Positions 1 to 7,073 of a stretch of 21,965 bases of DNA are shown here, piece after piece. Position numbers and translations under genes: made by a program. Under the pieces are notes generated by a model. The model ran no database searches and was not told the DNA's origin. It saw only the letters and a program-made list of their open reading frames with translations. This DNA is from Bacillota bacterium (GTDB taxonomy: Bacteria > Bacillota > Clostridia > Christensenellales > SZUA-584). Location of the stretch: assembly GCA_023441905.1 (NCBI GenBank), contig JAEZNC010000249.1, positions 1 through 21,965 on the forward strand. Reading direction: 5' to 3'. The first letter of the stretch is position 1. Each line of letters opens with the position of its first letter.

Positions 1-1142
1 TGGCTGACACCGTCGCGGTGGTGCTTGCCGCGGGCAGCGGACGTCGCTGCGGGCAGGACAAAAATAAAATGTTCATCCGCATCGGCCGCTATACCGTGCT
101 GGAGCGCACGCTCAGGGCGTTTGAAGAGAGCGGCTGTGTTGACCGCATCGTGCTCGTTTATCGTGATTGCGACAAAGACGAAACAGAGCAGACGGCGCGG
201 CGCGCGCTGACGTTGCCTTATACGCTCGCGGAGGGCGGCAGCGAGCGGCAGTTTTCCGTTCGTAACGCGCTCAATGCCATCGGCAATGCGGGCATCGTGG
301 CCGTGCACGACGGCGCGCGGTGTTTTATACACCCCCAAATCATACAAGCGTGCGTGAGCAAGGCGCGCCTTACGGGCGCCGCCGCGGCGGGCGTGAAAAC
401 GCGCGATACCATCAAGGTGGTGGATGGGGATATCATTCAAAAGACGCTCGACCGCAGCCGTCTTGTCAACATTCAAACCCCGCAGGTGTTTGCGTTTGAT
501 TTGCTCAAAAAGGCACATGAGGCCGCCGCGGCCGACGGGTTTATCGGCACGGACGACTGCGGGCTGGTGGAGCGGCTCGGCGTGCCTGTCAGCTTTGTCG
601 AAGCGGGATACGACAATATCAAGATCACCACACAGGAGGATGTTTTGCTCGGACGACAAATTGCGGGGGAAACGCTTCGCACCGGAACGGGGTACGACGC
701 GCACAGGCTTGTGGAAGGCAGGCCGCTGGTGCTCGGCGGCGTGACGATTTCGCATACGCACGGCCTCTTGGGGCACAGCGATGCGGACGTGCTGCTACAC
801 GCGGTGATGGATGCGATGCTCGGTGCGGCGGCGCTCGGTGATATCGGCAGGCATTTTCCGTGCACGGAAGAATTCAAGGACGCGAGCAGCTTAAGTCTGC
901 TGGCGCGTACACGGGGCATATTGGCCGAAAAAGGCTTCTCGGTGGTGAATATCGATGCGACGCTGATTATGCAGCGGCCCAAGGTGGCGCCGTATATTGA
1001 CGAGATGCGTGCCAATATCGCACAAACGCTCGGCATCGATATTGATGCCGTGGGTGTGAAAGCCACCACGACGGAAGGCATGGGCTTTGAAGGCCGCGAA
1101 GAAGGCGCAAGCGCGATGGCGAGCGCGACGATCGTGGGGTAG
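1..1142 (+). CDS. ispDF: Bifunctional IspD/IspF, MEP isoprenoid pathway (5' end cut by one base)
   Basis: Two fused MEP-pathway enzymes in the cytoplasm. The N-terminal IspD half (about residues 1-220) transfers CMP from CTP to methylerythritol 4-phosphate. The C-terminal IspF half (about 222-380) cyclises the later CDP intermediate to the cyclodiphosphate. IspD signatures seen are the LAAGSGRR loop, DKNKMF with its lysine, HDGAR and RLVNIQTPQVF. IspF signatures are GTGYDAHR (metal-binding Asp and His), GHSDADVLLHA and the C-terminal KATTTEGMGF. The frame is open to base 3, and bases 1-2 are TG, so the start codon is probably an NTG whose first base lies outside the window, reading M-A-D-T-V-A-V-V-L-A-A-G, about 380 residues. 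A GTG at 18 is too far inside the conserved strand to be the start. Fusion of IspD and IspF is known in several bacterial lineages; here it lies apart from ispE (14610). No clear terminator follows; repeats begin 10 bp downstream. Confidence 0.95.
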   Translation, partial: ADTVAVVLAAGSGRRCGQDKNKMFIRIGRYTVLERTLRAFEESGCVDRIVLVYRDCDKDETEQTARRALTLPYTLAEGGSERQFSVRNALNAIGNAGIVAVHDGARCFIHPQIIQACVSKARLTGAAAAGVKTRDTIKVVDGDIIQKTLDRSRLVNIQTPQVFAFDLLKKAHEAAAADGFIGTDDCGLVERLGVPVSFVEAGYDNIKITTQEDVLLGRQIAGETLRTGTGYDAHRLVEGRPLVLGGVTISHTHGLLGHSDADVLLHAVMDAMLGAAALGDIGRHFPCTEEFKDASSLSLLARTRGILAEKGFSVVNIDATLIMQRPKVAPYIDEMRANIAQTLGIDIDAVGVKATTTEGMGFEGREEGASAMASATIVG

Positions 1143-1152
1143 ATGATTTCTT

Positions 1153-1360
1153 AACTCCCTCAGTCTTTCACCAGATATAATCTGGTGAAAGCCAGCTCCC
1201 TCTTAGAGGGAGCTAATATTGCGAGCAAAAAGTTAAGCAGGTGGCATTACCGTCGATGACAACTTAGCAGAACATAGACTTTTGAGAACGCACCCTTGCC
1301 TCCCTCTTAGAGGGAGGTGGCAATGAGCGGACGCCAGTCCGGTCATTGACGGAGGGAGTT
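1153..1360. repeat. MITE-like palindromic element, copy 1
   Basis: A 208-bp non-coding element with terminal inverted repeats: it begins AACTCCCTCAGTC and ends GACGGAGGGAGTT, whose complement is AACTCCCTCCGTC. Inside are a perfect 11-bp hairpin (1165-1191, arm CTTTCACCAGA), an AGCTCCCTC/GAGGGAGCT palindrome (1194-1214), a second palindrome CCTCCCTC/GAGGGAGG (1299-1317) and a small CGGAC/GTCCG hairpin near 1328-1341. A second copy follows at 1393. No protein is encoded. The structure fits a non-autonomous, miniature inverted-repeat element; I have not identified a matching transposase in the window. Confidence 0.75.
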
Positions 1361-1392
1361 TTCAAGGCGGCTTCGAGCTGATTATCATTTTA

Positions 1393-1589
1393 AACCCTCC
1401 CTCAGTCGCCTATCGGCGACAGCTCCCTCCAGAGGGAGCCAGCAGTACGAGCAATGAATTAAGCAGGTGTCATTTGTCATGGATAGAGATTTTACATGCA
1501 GATAAAGCCGTTTAAGAATGTACCCCTGCCTCCCTCTAGAGGGAGGTGGCAATGAGAGCACGCCAGTCCGGTTATTGACGGAGGGAGTT
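1393..1589. repeat. MITE-like palindromic element, copy 2
   Basis: A 197-bp relative of the element at 1153, in the same orientation. It starts AACCCTCCCTCAGTC and ends GACGGAGGGAGTT. The internal order is the same: a hairpin (GTCGCC/GGCGAC, 1405-1420), a GCTCCCTC/GAGGGAGC palindrome (1422-1439), a shared middle with GAGCAA and TTAAGCAGGTG, a perfect 18-bp palindrome CCTCCCTCTAGAGGGAGG (1529-1546), and the shared tail GGTGGCAATGAG plus CGCCAGTCCGGT. The first hairpin has an entirely different sequence from copy 1, yet it is still a hairpin. The small CGGAC/GTCCG hairpin of copy 1 is lost. Confidence 0.75.
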
Positions 1590-1624
1590 CCCGTGGAACC
1601 CCAAGATATTTATCGCGGCCAGTT

Positions 1625-1655
1625 AAAAAAAAGCGAGCTGTTTTGCAGCCCGCTT
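1625..1655 (-). terminator. Intrinsic terminator of the recD2-comFC-aminotransferase unit
   Basis: Read on the minus strand, a stem AAGCGGGCTG / CAGCTCGCTT with one mismatch and a short CAAAA loop is followed by a run of eight U. It lies 13 bp beyond the aminotransferase stop codon. Confidence 0.85.
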
Positions 1656-1668
1656 TACATATGCCGTG

Positions 1669-2838
1669 TTACATGTTCTTTTCAATCACGCCTTTTAAAA
1701 TGTCCATTCCCTTGTCGATCTGCTCGAACGACGCCATTGAGAAATTGAGCCGCATCGTGTTCTCATGCCCGCCTTCTGGGAAGAAATGCACGCCCGGCAC
1801 ATACGCCACACCCGCGTCCACGCACTGCTGGAACATCGTCACCGCGTTCATGCCTTCGGGCAGCGTAACCCAAATAAACAGCCCGCCGTCCGGCTTTGTG
1901 AACGTGACACCTTTGGGGAATGCTTCGAGCTTAGCCAGCATCGCGTCGCGCTTGCCCTTGTAATTTACGCATACCGTCTCAATATGCGCTTCCGCCTTTC
2001 CCGAGCGCATAAACGCGTCCACAATTTCCTGGGAAAGGTTGGCCGTGTGCAGGTCTTCACCCTGCTTGGCGATGTTGTACTTTTGTATGATGCGCGCATC
2101 CGCAATGGCCGCGCCCACGCGCAGACCCGGCGAAATGATCTTAGAAAAGCTCATCAGATAAATCACCGCTCCGTCGTCGTCGAAGCTCTTGATCGGCGGC
2201 ACGGGAGAGCCCGAATACCGGAGGTCGCAATACGGATCGTCCTCGAGTATCAGCACGCCGTGTGCTTTGCAGAGCGCCAGCATCTTCTTGCGGCGTTCGA
2301 GCGACATCGTGCGTCCTGTCGGGTTCTGAAATGTTGGGATTGTGTAGACGAATTTGGGCTTGTACGCCTTGAGCTTTTTCTCAAGGTCGTCCATATCCAT
2401 GCCCTCATCGTCCATATCCACGCTTTTCACGTCCGCTTCGTAGCACAAAAACGTTTGCAGCGCGCCGATAAACGTCGGTGATTCGGCGAGCACCACGTCG
2501 CCCGGGTTCACGAGCGTTTTGGCCGCTAGGCCGATGCCCTGTGTGGCGCCCGAAGTGATGATGACCTCGTCGGGCGAGGCGCTGATGCCGCGCGCCGCCA
2601 TCATTTGAACCACGGTGTCCTTCAGGCGGCTGATGCCCGGCGTGCCGCCATACTGCAGGATGTGGCTGCCGTTTTTGTTGATCAGCGACGCGGAGATCTC
2701 CGCGATATCGGCAGACGGAAAGCATTCGGGCGCGGGGTTGCCGCCCGCGAACGAGATCATGCCGGGCTGGCCGATCAGCGCGAATATCGCGCGGATGGCG
2801 CTGCCTGTAACGTTATCGAGTCTTTTTGCGAATTCCAT
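1669..2838 (-). CDS. Class I/II PLP-dependent aminotransferase (2-aminoadipate / aromatic type)
   Basis: A fold-type I pyridoxal-phosphate transaminase of 389 residues, cytoplasmic. Visible features are the N-terminal ISFAGGNPAPECFP substrate-lid motif, SGATQGIGLA, the NPTGR motif, EDDPYCDLRY with the PLP-ring Asp and Tyr, and SFSKIISPGLRVG carrying the Schiff-base lysine near residue 232. The pattern is that of the MocR-like or LysN group acting on 2-aminoadipate or aromatic and branched amino acids, but without the GntR-type DNA-binding domain, so it is an enzyme and not a regulator. The exact substrate cannot be read from sequence. The start is supported by AAGGAAGG upstream of the ATG. 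It is the last gene of the leftward unit, 39 bp after the preceding AT-rich gene, and is followed by a terminator. Confidence 0.9.
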   Translation of the reverse strand: MEFAKRLDNVTGSAIRAIFALIGQPGMISFAGGNPAPECFPSADIAEISASLINKNGSHILQYGGTPGISRLKDTVVQMMAARGISASPDEVIITSGATQGIGLAAKTLVNPGDVVLAESPTFIGALQTFLCYEADVKSVDMDDEGMDMDDLEKKLKAYKPKFVYTIPTFQNPTGRTMSLERRKKMLALCKAHGVLILEDDPYCDLRYSGSPVPPIKSFDDDGAVIYLMSFSKIISPGLRVGAAIADARIIQKYNIAKQGEDLHTANLSQEIVDAFMRSGKAEAHIETVCVNYKGKRDAMLAKLEAFPKGVTFTKPDGGLFIWVTLPEGMNAVTMFQQCVDAGVAYVPGVHFFPEGGHENTMRLNFSMASFEQIDKGMDILKGVIEKNM

Positions 2839-2877
2839 GATGGGTTCCTTCCTTTTTAAATCAATATCTAAATTAGT

Positions 2878-3789
2878 TTATTTTTTTCTGATAATATATA
2901 AAATACTTTTATGTCCTTTTGCTTTTTTGGGTTTAAGAATTACTTCGTATTTATTAACAGTCTTTCCATTAAGCTCTTCCTCAAATAAGTATAGTCTGTT
3001 TTGATCTTTATCAAAAATATGTTGATCAATAGGTGGATCAATTAGATGACCACGAATCTTAAATATATTATATATTTTATTTCTGCATTTTTTAATTTTT
3101 CTTCTTTCTTTTAGATAGTATCTTTGCTGAGGTGTGGCAACACCAATAAAATTTAATAAAAGTGCTATACCAGAAGCGTAGCCCATTATTGTAGCAAAAT
3201 CACTACCAGTACCTTCAAACTCTGGCCATTCTGTACTCCAATAATTAAGTAAATTGTTTGATTCATTTTCAATTCGCTTTAAATCATTAAGCCCAATGTC
3301 TAAAGAATAGACCTCGTCGCATGAAGAAGTACTTGCTGATGGGATTTCAAAGATGTCACAAGATACAAGTTCTCCGTTCGTACTTATCCAATTTTTGATA
3401 ATTTCAAAATAATTAACAAGCCGATCTGAGCTAACAGAATCCACACATATTATTAGAAAATAGTCGTTCTTTATCCTTTGAGCACGCCAACGGTCAAATA
3501 ATTCTCGTGTCTCATCTATATGGAGTTTTATGTAATCAAGCAAAGAAAACAAGCTTATAGAAGTATCTATTTTAAAATGGTTTGTAGATGATTCCACATG
3601 AATACATTTTACTCCTCGTCCCCAAATAGCAAAATTATAAACATCATATTCACCAGTTAATTCATCTTTTATCCAATGCTGAGGAATGTCGTCATCGCAT
3701 AGAATTTTCCCATTAATGTTCAAAGCATTATCCTTGTAAACATATGAACCTGGATGATGAAGATAGGAATATATTTCTAAGTATAGCAT
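2878..3789 (-). CDS. Protein of unknown function, AT-rich, 303 aa
   Basis: I do not recognise this protein. It has a strong start (GGAGG, 7 nt, ATG) 18 bp downstream of comFC, and its stop is 39 bp before the aminotransferase, so it sits inside the leftward operon. The N-terminal third is acidic and aromatic-rich (GRGVKCIHVESS). The middle has DYFLIICVDSVSSDRLVNYF, which looks like a beta-strand followed by a helix. One hydrophobic stretch near residues 200-218 (FATIMGYASGIALLLNFIG) could be a membrane helix. After it comes a very basic segment (YLKERRKIKKCRNK) and a lysine-rich C-terminus. Base composition is much more AT-rich than both neighbours, which suggests a recent arrival. A single-pass membrane or membrane-associated accessory protein is possible; no function is assigned. 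Confidence 0.8.
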   Translation of the reverse strand: MLYLEIYSYLHHPGSYVYKDNALNINGKILCDDDIPQHWIKDELTGEYDVYNFAIWGRGVKCIHVESSTNHFKIDTSISLFSLLDYIKLHIDETRELFDRWRAQRIKNDYFLIICVDSVSSDRLVNYFEIIKNWISTNGELVSCDIFEIPSASTSSCDEVYSLDIGLNDLKRIENESNNLLNYWSTEWPEFEGTGSDFATIMGYASGIALLLNFIGVATPQQRYYLKERRKIKKCRNKIYNIFKIRGHLIDPPIDQHIFDKDQNRLYLFEEELNGKTVNKYEVILKPKKAKGHKSILYIIRKK

Positions 3790-3807
3790 GATTAATCCTC
3801 CACCAAT

Positions 3808-4443
3808 TTAATCCATTGCCCGCGCAAATGTGAGCACCGTCACGCTTGCCGCGCCCGCGGTTTTCAGCACACCCGCGCATTCGGCGGCCGTCGCGCCCGT
3901 CGTGAACACATCGTCGATCAGCAGCACGCGCCCGGTTATGGGCTTCACCGCTTCAAACGCGCCGCGCATGTTCTGCTTGCGCTGCGCCATAGTGAGCTTT
4001 GTCTGCGACGGCGTGTTGCGGATGCGCCTTATGGCGTCACTATGCGGCTTGCCCGTGAGCGCGGCCAACCGTGCTGCCAGCAGCGCCGCCTGATCGAACC
4101 CGCGCTTGCGCCGCTTTTTCGGGTGCAGCGGCACATGGCAGAGACAATCAAAAGAGACATCGGCTTCAATGGCCGCGCGCAGCATCGTCTGCGCCATAAA
4201 CGCGGAGAGGTATCGGCTGCCGCCGTATTTGTAGCGCTGCACAAGGCGCGCCGACGGGCCGTCATAATCGAACGCCGAAACGGCATCGAGCCCCGCCGCC
4301 TGTGTTTTGCCCGCCGAAAGAGGCTGAATCGCAGCCGCGCAGGCCGGGCAGAGATAGTCTGTCACGCCTTTCTCGGTGCCGCAGACCACGCACTTGGGGA
4401 TATACGGAAACAGCAGCTCCCACAGAGCCGAAAACAGCCGCAT
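3808..4443 (-). CDS. comFC: ComF/GntX-family phosphoribosyltransferase-like protein
   Basis: A 211-residue ComF-family protein. The N-terminus carries a CVVCG...CPAC zinc-ribbon pair (about residues 18-35). The C-terminal half is a type I phosphoribosyltransferase fold, with the PRPP-binding signature VLLIDDVFTTGATA near residues 173-186. The motif CHVPLHPKKRRKRGFDQA is typical of ComFC. Family members support uptake or processing of single-stranded DNA in natural transformation, but are also present in species not known to be competent. The ATG directly abuts the recD2 stop codon, so the two are almost certainly translated from one message; both act on single-stranded DNA. Confidence 0.9.
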   Translation of the reverse strand: MRLFSALWELLFPYIPKCVVCGTEKGVTDYLCPACAAAIQPLSAGKTQAAGLDAVSAFDYDGPSARLVQRYKYGGSRYLSAFMAQTMLRAAIEADVSFDCLCHVPLHPKKRRKRGFDQAALLAARLAALTGKPHSDAIRRIRNTPSQTKLTMAQRKQNMRGAFEAVKPITGRVLLIDDVFTTGATAAECAGVLKTAGAASVTVLTFARAMD

Positions 4444-6669
4444 TTACATCGCCCCCAAAACGTCGGTTAAGTCTTTGATTTCATGGTCGAGCGTCGTGTA
4501 GCGGCCGCGGATCCGGTTATTTTGCACCATAAATTCCACGGTGCTTTTTTGCCCGATGATAATCACCTTTTCCATCGCGCGCGTGAGCGCGGTGTACAGC
4601 AGGTTGCGCGAGAGAAACCGTCCGCCGCCCGACATCAGCGGCATGATCACGACGGGGAACTCGCTGCCCTGCGATTTGTGCACCGTGACCGCGTACGCGT
4701 GCTCGATTTGCTCGAGCTCGGCAAACGCATAGATTGCGTCGCGGCTGCCGTCAAAGCGAATCGTCGCTTCCTTGATATCGTTGTCAATGCGTAAGATGCG
4801 CCCGAGGTCGCCGTTGAAAACGCCCTGCCCTTTGTGGTGATACAGCGTGCTGTCCGCCACAAACCATTCCATCTCGTAGTTGTTCTTGGTCTGCATCACC
4901 TTGTCGCCTGTGCGGAACAGCGTATCGCCAACCTGCACTTCCTCGCGCGAAGCGAGTCTCGGATTCAAGAGCTCGCGCAGCTCCATGTTGATGTTGTAAA
5001 CGCCGAGAATACCCTTTTTTATCGGGCAGAGTATCTGTGTTTGCTCTAAAATATCGTACTTTTCGGGCAGCTCACCTTCGCTTAACAGCTGCTTAAGCCG
5101 CGCAATCACATTGTCCGGTTCGTTTTCGGGAATGAACAGGAAATCGCCCGTCACGTATAACTCGGGGCTTTCGCCGCGGTTCACACGGTGCGCGTTCTCC
5201 ACGATGCTGCCGCCTTCTTTCTGACGGTAAAAGCGCGTGAGCTGTGTGACCGGGAACGCCCCGCTCTTGATGATATCGCGCAGCACATTGCCGGGGCCCA
5301 CCGAAGGCAGCTGATCCGCGTCGCCCACAATCACAATGCGCGTGCCGTCCGAAAGCGCGCGCAGCAGCCCCCGCATCAAAAATATATCGATCATCGACGC
5401 CTCATCCACAATTACCGCTTCGGCTTCGAGCGGGTTCTCATCGTTGCGGATAAAGCGGATGCCGTTGTCAAAATCCTCGTCCGCGCCGACGCCGTACTCG
5501 AGCAGCCGGTGGATGGTTTTGGCTTCGCGCCCCGTGGACTGCTCAATGCGCTTGGCCGCGCGGCCCGTGGGCGCGCAAAGCGCGGTGGTCACGCCGCACT
5601 GTTCGAAAATTGAGATGATCGCCTTGGTAATTGTCGTTTTGCCTGTGCCCGGCCCGCCCGTGATCACGGCAACCTGATTCGAGAGCGCCATCAGCACCGC
5701 GCGCTCCTGCTCCTCCGAGAGCTCTACATTGCCGATGTAACGCGTATAAGCAGCGGACACGTCGGGGATCGGAATGCGCGGACGGCATCGCGAGAGCATA
5801 AACAGCCGCCGGGCGACGTCCCCTTCGGTCACATAAGCGGCCATGTGGAAAACGGCGGGCGTGTTGTTGATGAACTTCTGCGCAATCTCATCGGCCAGTG
5901 TCAGCGCGCTGATACGCGCGTCGATCAGCTTTTCGTCAACGCCGAGAATTTTTGCGGCATGGCGGCGCAGCTCCTGGCGGGGTAGGCACGTATGCCCCTC
6001 GCCCATCGCGTTGAGCAGCTCGTACTTGATGCCCATATCAATGCGGTATTCTGAATTCTTATCGATACCGATCGTGCCCGCAATCCGGTCGGCGCGTTCA
6101 AACCCGATGCCCGATATATCGTCGATCATGCGGTACGGATTTTCCTGTATCAGCATCGGTGCGGCGGCACCGTATCGCTCGAACACGCGAAAGGCCTGCC
6201 GGATGGAGAGCCCCAAATTCTGCAGATCGATGATGACCTGCTTGACGCCGATGTGCTCCGCAAAGCTATCGGCAATGCTCATCGCGAGCTTGCGGCTGAC
6301 ACCCCGCACTTCGGCGAGCAGCTCCGGGCTGCTCTCAATCACGTCAAACGTGCGTTCGCCAAAGGCGTCCACAATGCGCCCCGCAATCGCATCGCCCACG
6401 CCTTTGATGAGCCCGCTCGAGAGGAACATGCGGATGGATTCCGCCGTGTTGGGCAGCCGCGTTTCCACCGATTTGACGGAGAACTGTCGCCCGTACAGCC
6501 GATGCTCTGTCCACGCGCCGAAAAGCCGCACAAACTCACCCTCGTGAATGTGCGGCAGACAGCCGACGGCCGTGGTTAAGTCGCCGTTGAAATCGAGCGA
6601 CATCACCGTCCAGCCGTTCTCGTCGTTACGGAAATTGATTTCGAGCACGGTGCCCTCAATACTCGTCAT
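4444..6669 (-). CDS. recD2: RecD2-type ATP-dependent DNA helicase
   Basis: A superfamily 1B 5'-to-3' DNA helicase of the RecD/TraA group found in bacteria without RecBC. In order: an N-terminal OB-like domain (IEGTVLEINFRN), a helix-hairpin-helix region (SSGLIKGVGDAIAGRI), Walker A GGPGTGKTT (about residue 340), Walker B VIVDEAS (about 420), GDADQLPSVGPGN, and the C-terminal VTVHKSQGSEFP and LLYTALTRA motifs (about 660-700). I place the start at the ATG at 6669, preceded by GAGGGG, because the family normally opens a few residues before IEGTV. An in-frame ATG at 6684 would add five residues but has no ribosome site and lies about 10 nt from the predicted transcription start. Length is then 741 residues, usual for the family. 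Confidence 0.95.
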   Translation of the reverse strand: MTSIEGTVLEINFRNDENGWTVMSLDFNGDLTTAVGCLPHIHEGEFVRLFGAWTEHRLYGRQFSVKSVETRLPNTAESIRMFLSSGLIKGVGDAIAGRIVDAFGERTFDVIESSPELLAEVRGVSRKLAMSIADSFAEHIGVKQVIIDLQNLGLSIRQAFRVFERYGAAAPMLIQENPYRMIDDISGIGFERADRIAGTIGIDKNSEYRIDMGIKYELLNAMGEGHTCLPRQELRRHAAKILGVDEKLIDARISALTLADEIAQKFINNTPAVFHMAAYVTEGDVARRLFMLSRCRPRIPIPDVSAAYTRYIGNVELSEEQERAVLMALSNQVAVITGGPGTGKTTITKAIISIFEQCGVTTALCAPTGRAAKRIEQSTGREAKTIHRLLEYGVGADEDFDNGIRFIRNDENPLEAEAVIVDEASMIDIFLMRGLLRALSDGTRIVIVGDADQLPSVGPGNVLRDIIKSGAFPVTQLTRFYRQKEGGSIVENAHRVNRGESPELYVTGDFLFIPENEPDNVIARLKQLLSEGELPEKYDILEQTQILCPIKKGILGVYNINMELRELLNPRLASREEVQVGDTLFRTGDKVMQTKNNYEMEWFVADSTLYHHKGQGVFNGDLGRILRIDNDIKEATIRFDGSRDAIYAFAELEQIEHAYAVTVHKSQGSEFPVVIMPLMSGGGRFLSRNLLYTALTRAMEKVIIIGQKSTVEFMVQNNRIRGRYTTLDHEIKDLTDVLGAM

Positions 6670-6700
6670 GAGCCCCTCAAACATAGGATTGGTTTTTGCT

Positions 6701-6710
6701 ATTATACCAT
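6701..6710 (-). promoter_or_regulatory. Extended -10 promoter of the recD2 operon
   Basis: On the minus strand, TGGTATAAT gives a perfect -10 (6706 to 6701) with the TG extension. There is no good -35 at 17 bp (AACACA), as is common for extended -10 promoters. The predicted transcript start is near 6694, leaving a leader of about 25 nt to the preferred ATG at 6669. Confidence 0.7.
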
Positions 6711-6822
6711 AAGGGCACGGTATTGTGTTTTTTTTTCAAAGGAGGGACGCCATAGACGCTGCCAATTAATTGGGTAATTAAACTTGCATTCTTCAAACCA
6801 AATGAATGTATGCAAAAATAGT

Positions 6823-6852
6823 TTGACATTTCAACGGCAGGCATGGGATAAT
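6823..6852 (+). promoter_or_regulatory. Strong sigma-A promoter for a small membrane-peptide gene
   Basis: A consensus -35 TTGACA (6823-6828), an 18-bp spacer, and -10 GATAAT (6847-6852) preceded by a TGG extension. Transcription would start near 6859, about 27 nt before the small ORF at 6886. Confidence 0.8.
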
Positions 6853-6885
6853 GACATAAATTTATAATTCTTTCCGGAGTGTTCT

Positions 6886-6987
6886 ATGATACCCAAACGT
6901 CAGTTTATAAAATTTGCAGACCTGATTATTAGCCGAATTACACTGCTATTCGTGCTGATTATTGGTTTATGTCAAGTCTTGTGGTAA
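6886..6987 (+). CDS. Putative 33-residue single-pass membrane peptide
   Basis: A short ORF of 33 codons. CCGGAG stands about 7 nt before the ATG, a near-consensus promoter lies just upstream, and a 13-bp hairpin lies 35 bp downstream, so it has a complete transcription unit of its own. The peptide starts with basic residues (MIPKRQFIKF) followed by a hydrophobic helix (ITLLFVLIIGLCQVLW) that runs to the C-terminus, so it should insert in the membrane with the N-terminus inside. Layout and size resemble small membrane proteins and type I toxin peptides, but no antisense RNA was identified. It could also be a short leader for the transporter at 7074. I do not recognise a family. Confidence 0.55.
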   Translation: MIPKRQFIKFADLIISRITLLFVLIIGLCQVLW

Positions 6988-7022
6988 GAACGCATCGGCG
7001 AAGGCGACAATCCGATCGGATA

Positions 7023-7052
7023 AAAGCCCTTACTGCAAGCAGTAAGGGCTTT
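7023..7052 (+). terminator. Terminator-like hairpin after the small peptide ORF
   Basis: A perfect 13-bp stem AAAGCCCTTACTG / CAGTAAGGGCTTT around the loop CAAG. The U-tract is short (TTT, then AATT), so termination may be partial and could let some transcripts into the transporter 22 bp downstream. The hairpin is symmetrical and could act in either direction. Confidence 0.65.
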
Positions 7053-7073
7053 AATTATAACTAAGGGGGATTT

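Noticed and set aside
473..1081. Long leftward open frame of about 200 codons inside ispDF
   Set aside because: It lies antisense to a clear enzyme gene, has low-complexity Ser/Ala-rich translation and no ribosome site; it mirrors the codon bias of the real gene.
1765..2481. Rightward open frame of 238 codons across the aminotransferase
   Set aside because: Antisense to a well-supported enzyme; the His/Arg-rich translation has no family signature.
5843..6547. Rightward open frame of 234 codons across recD2
   Set aside because: Antisense shadow of the helicase gene, with no plausible start context.
6684..6684. Upstream ATG as the recD2 start
   Set aside because: It is about 10 nt from the predicted transcript start and lacks a ribosome site; the ATG at 6669 has GAGGGG and fits the family N-terminus.
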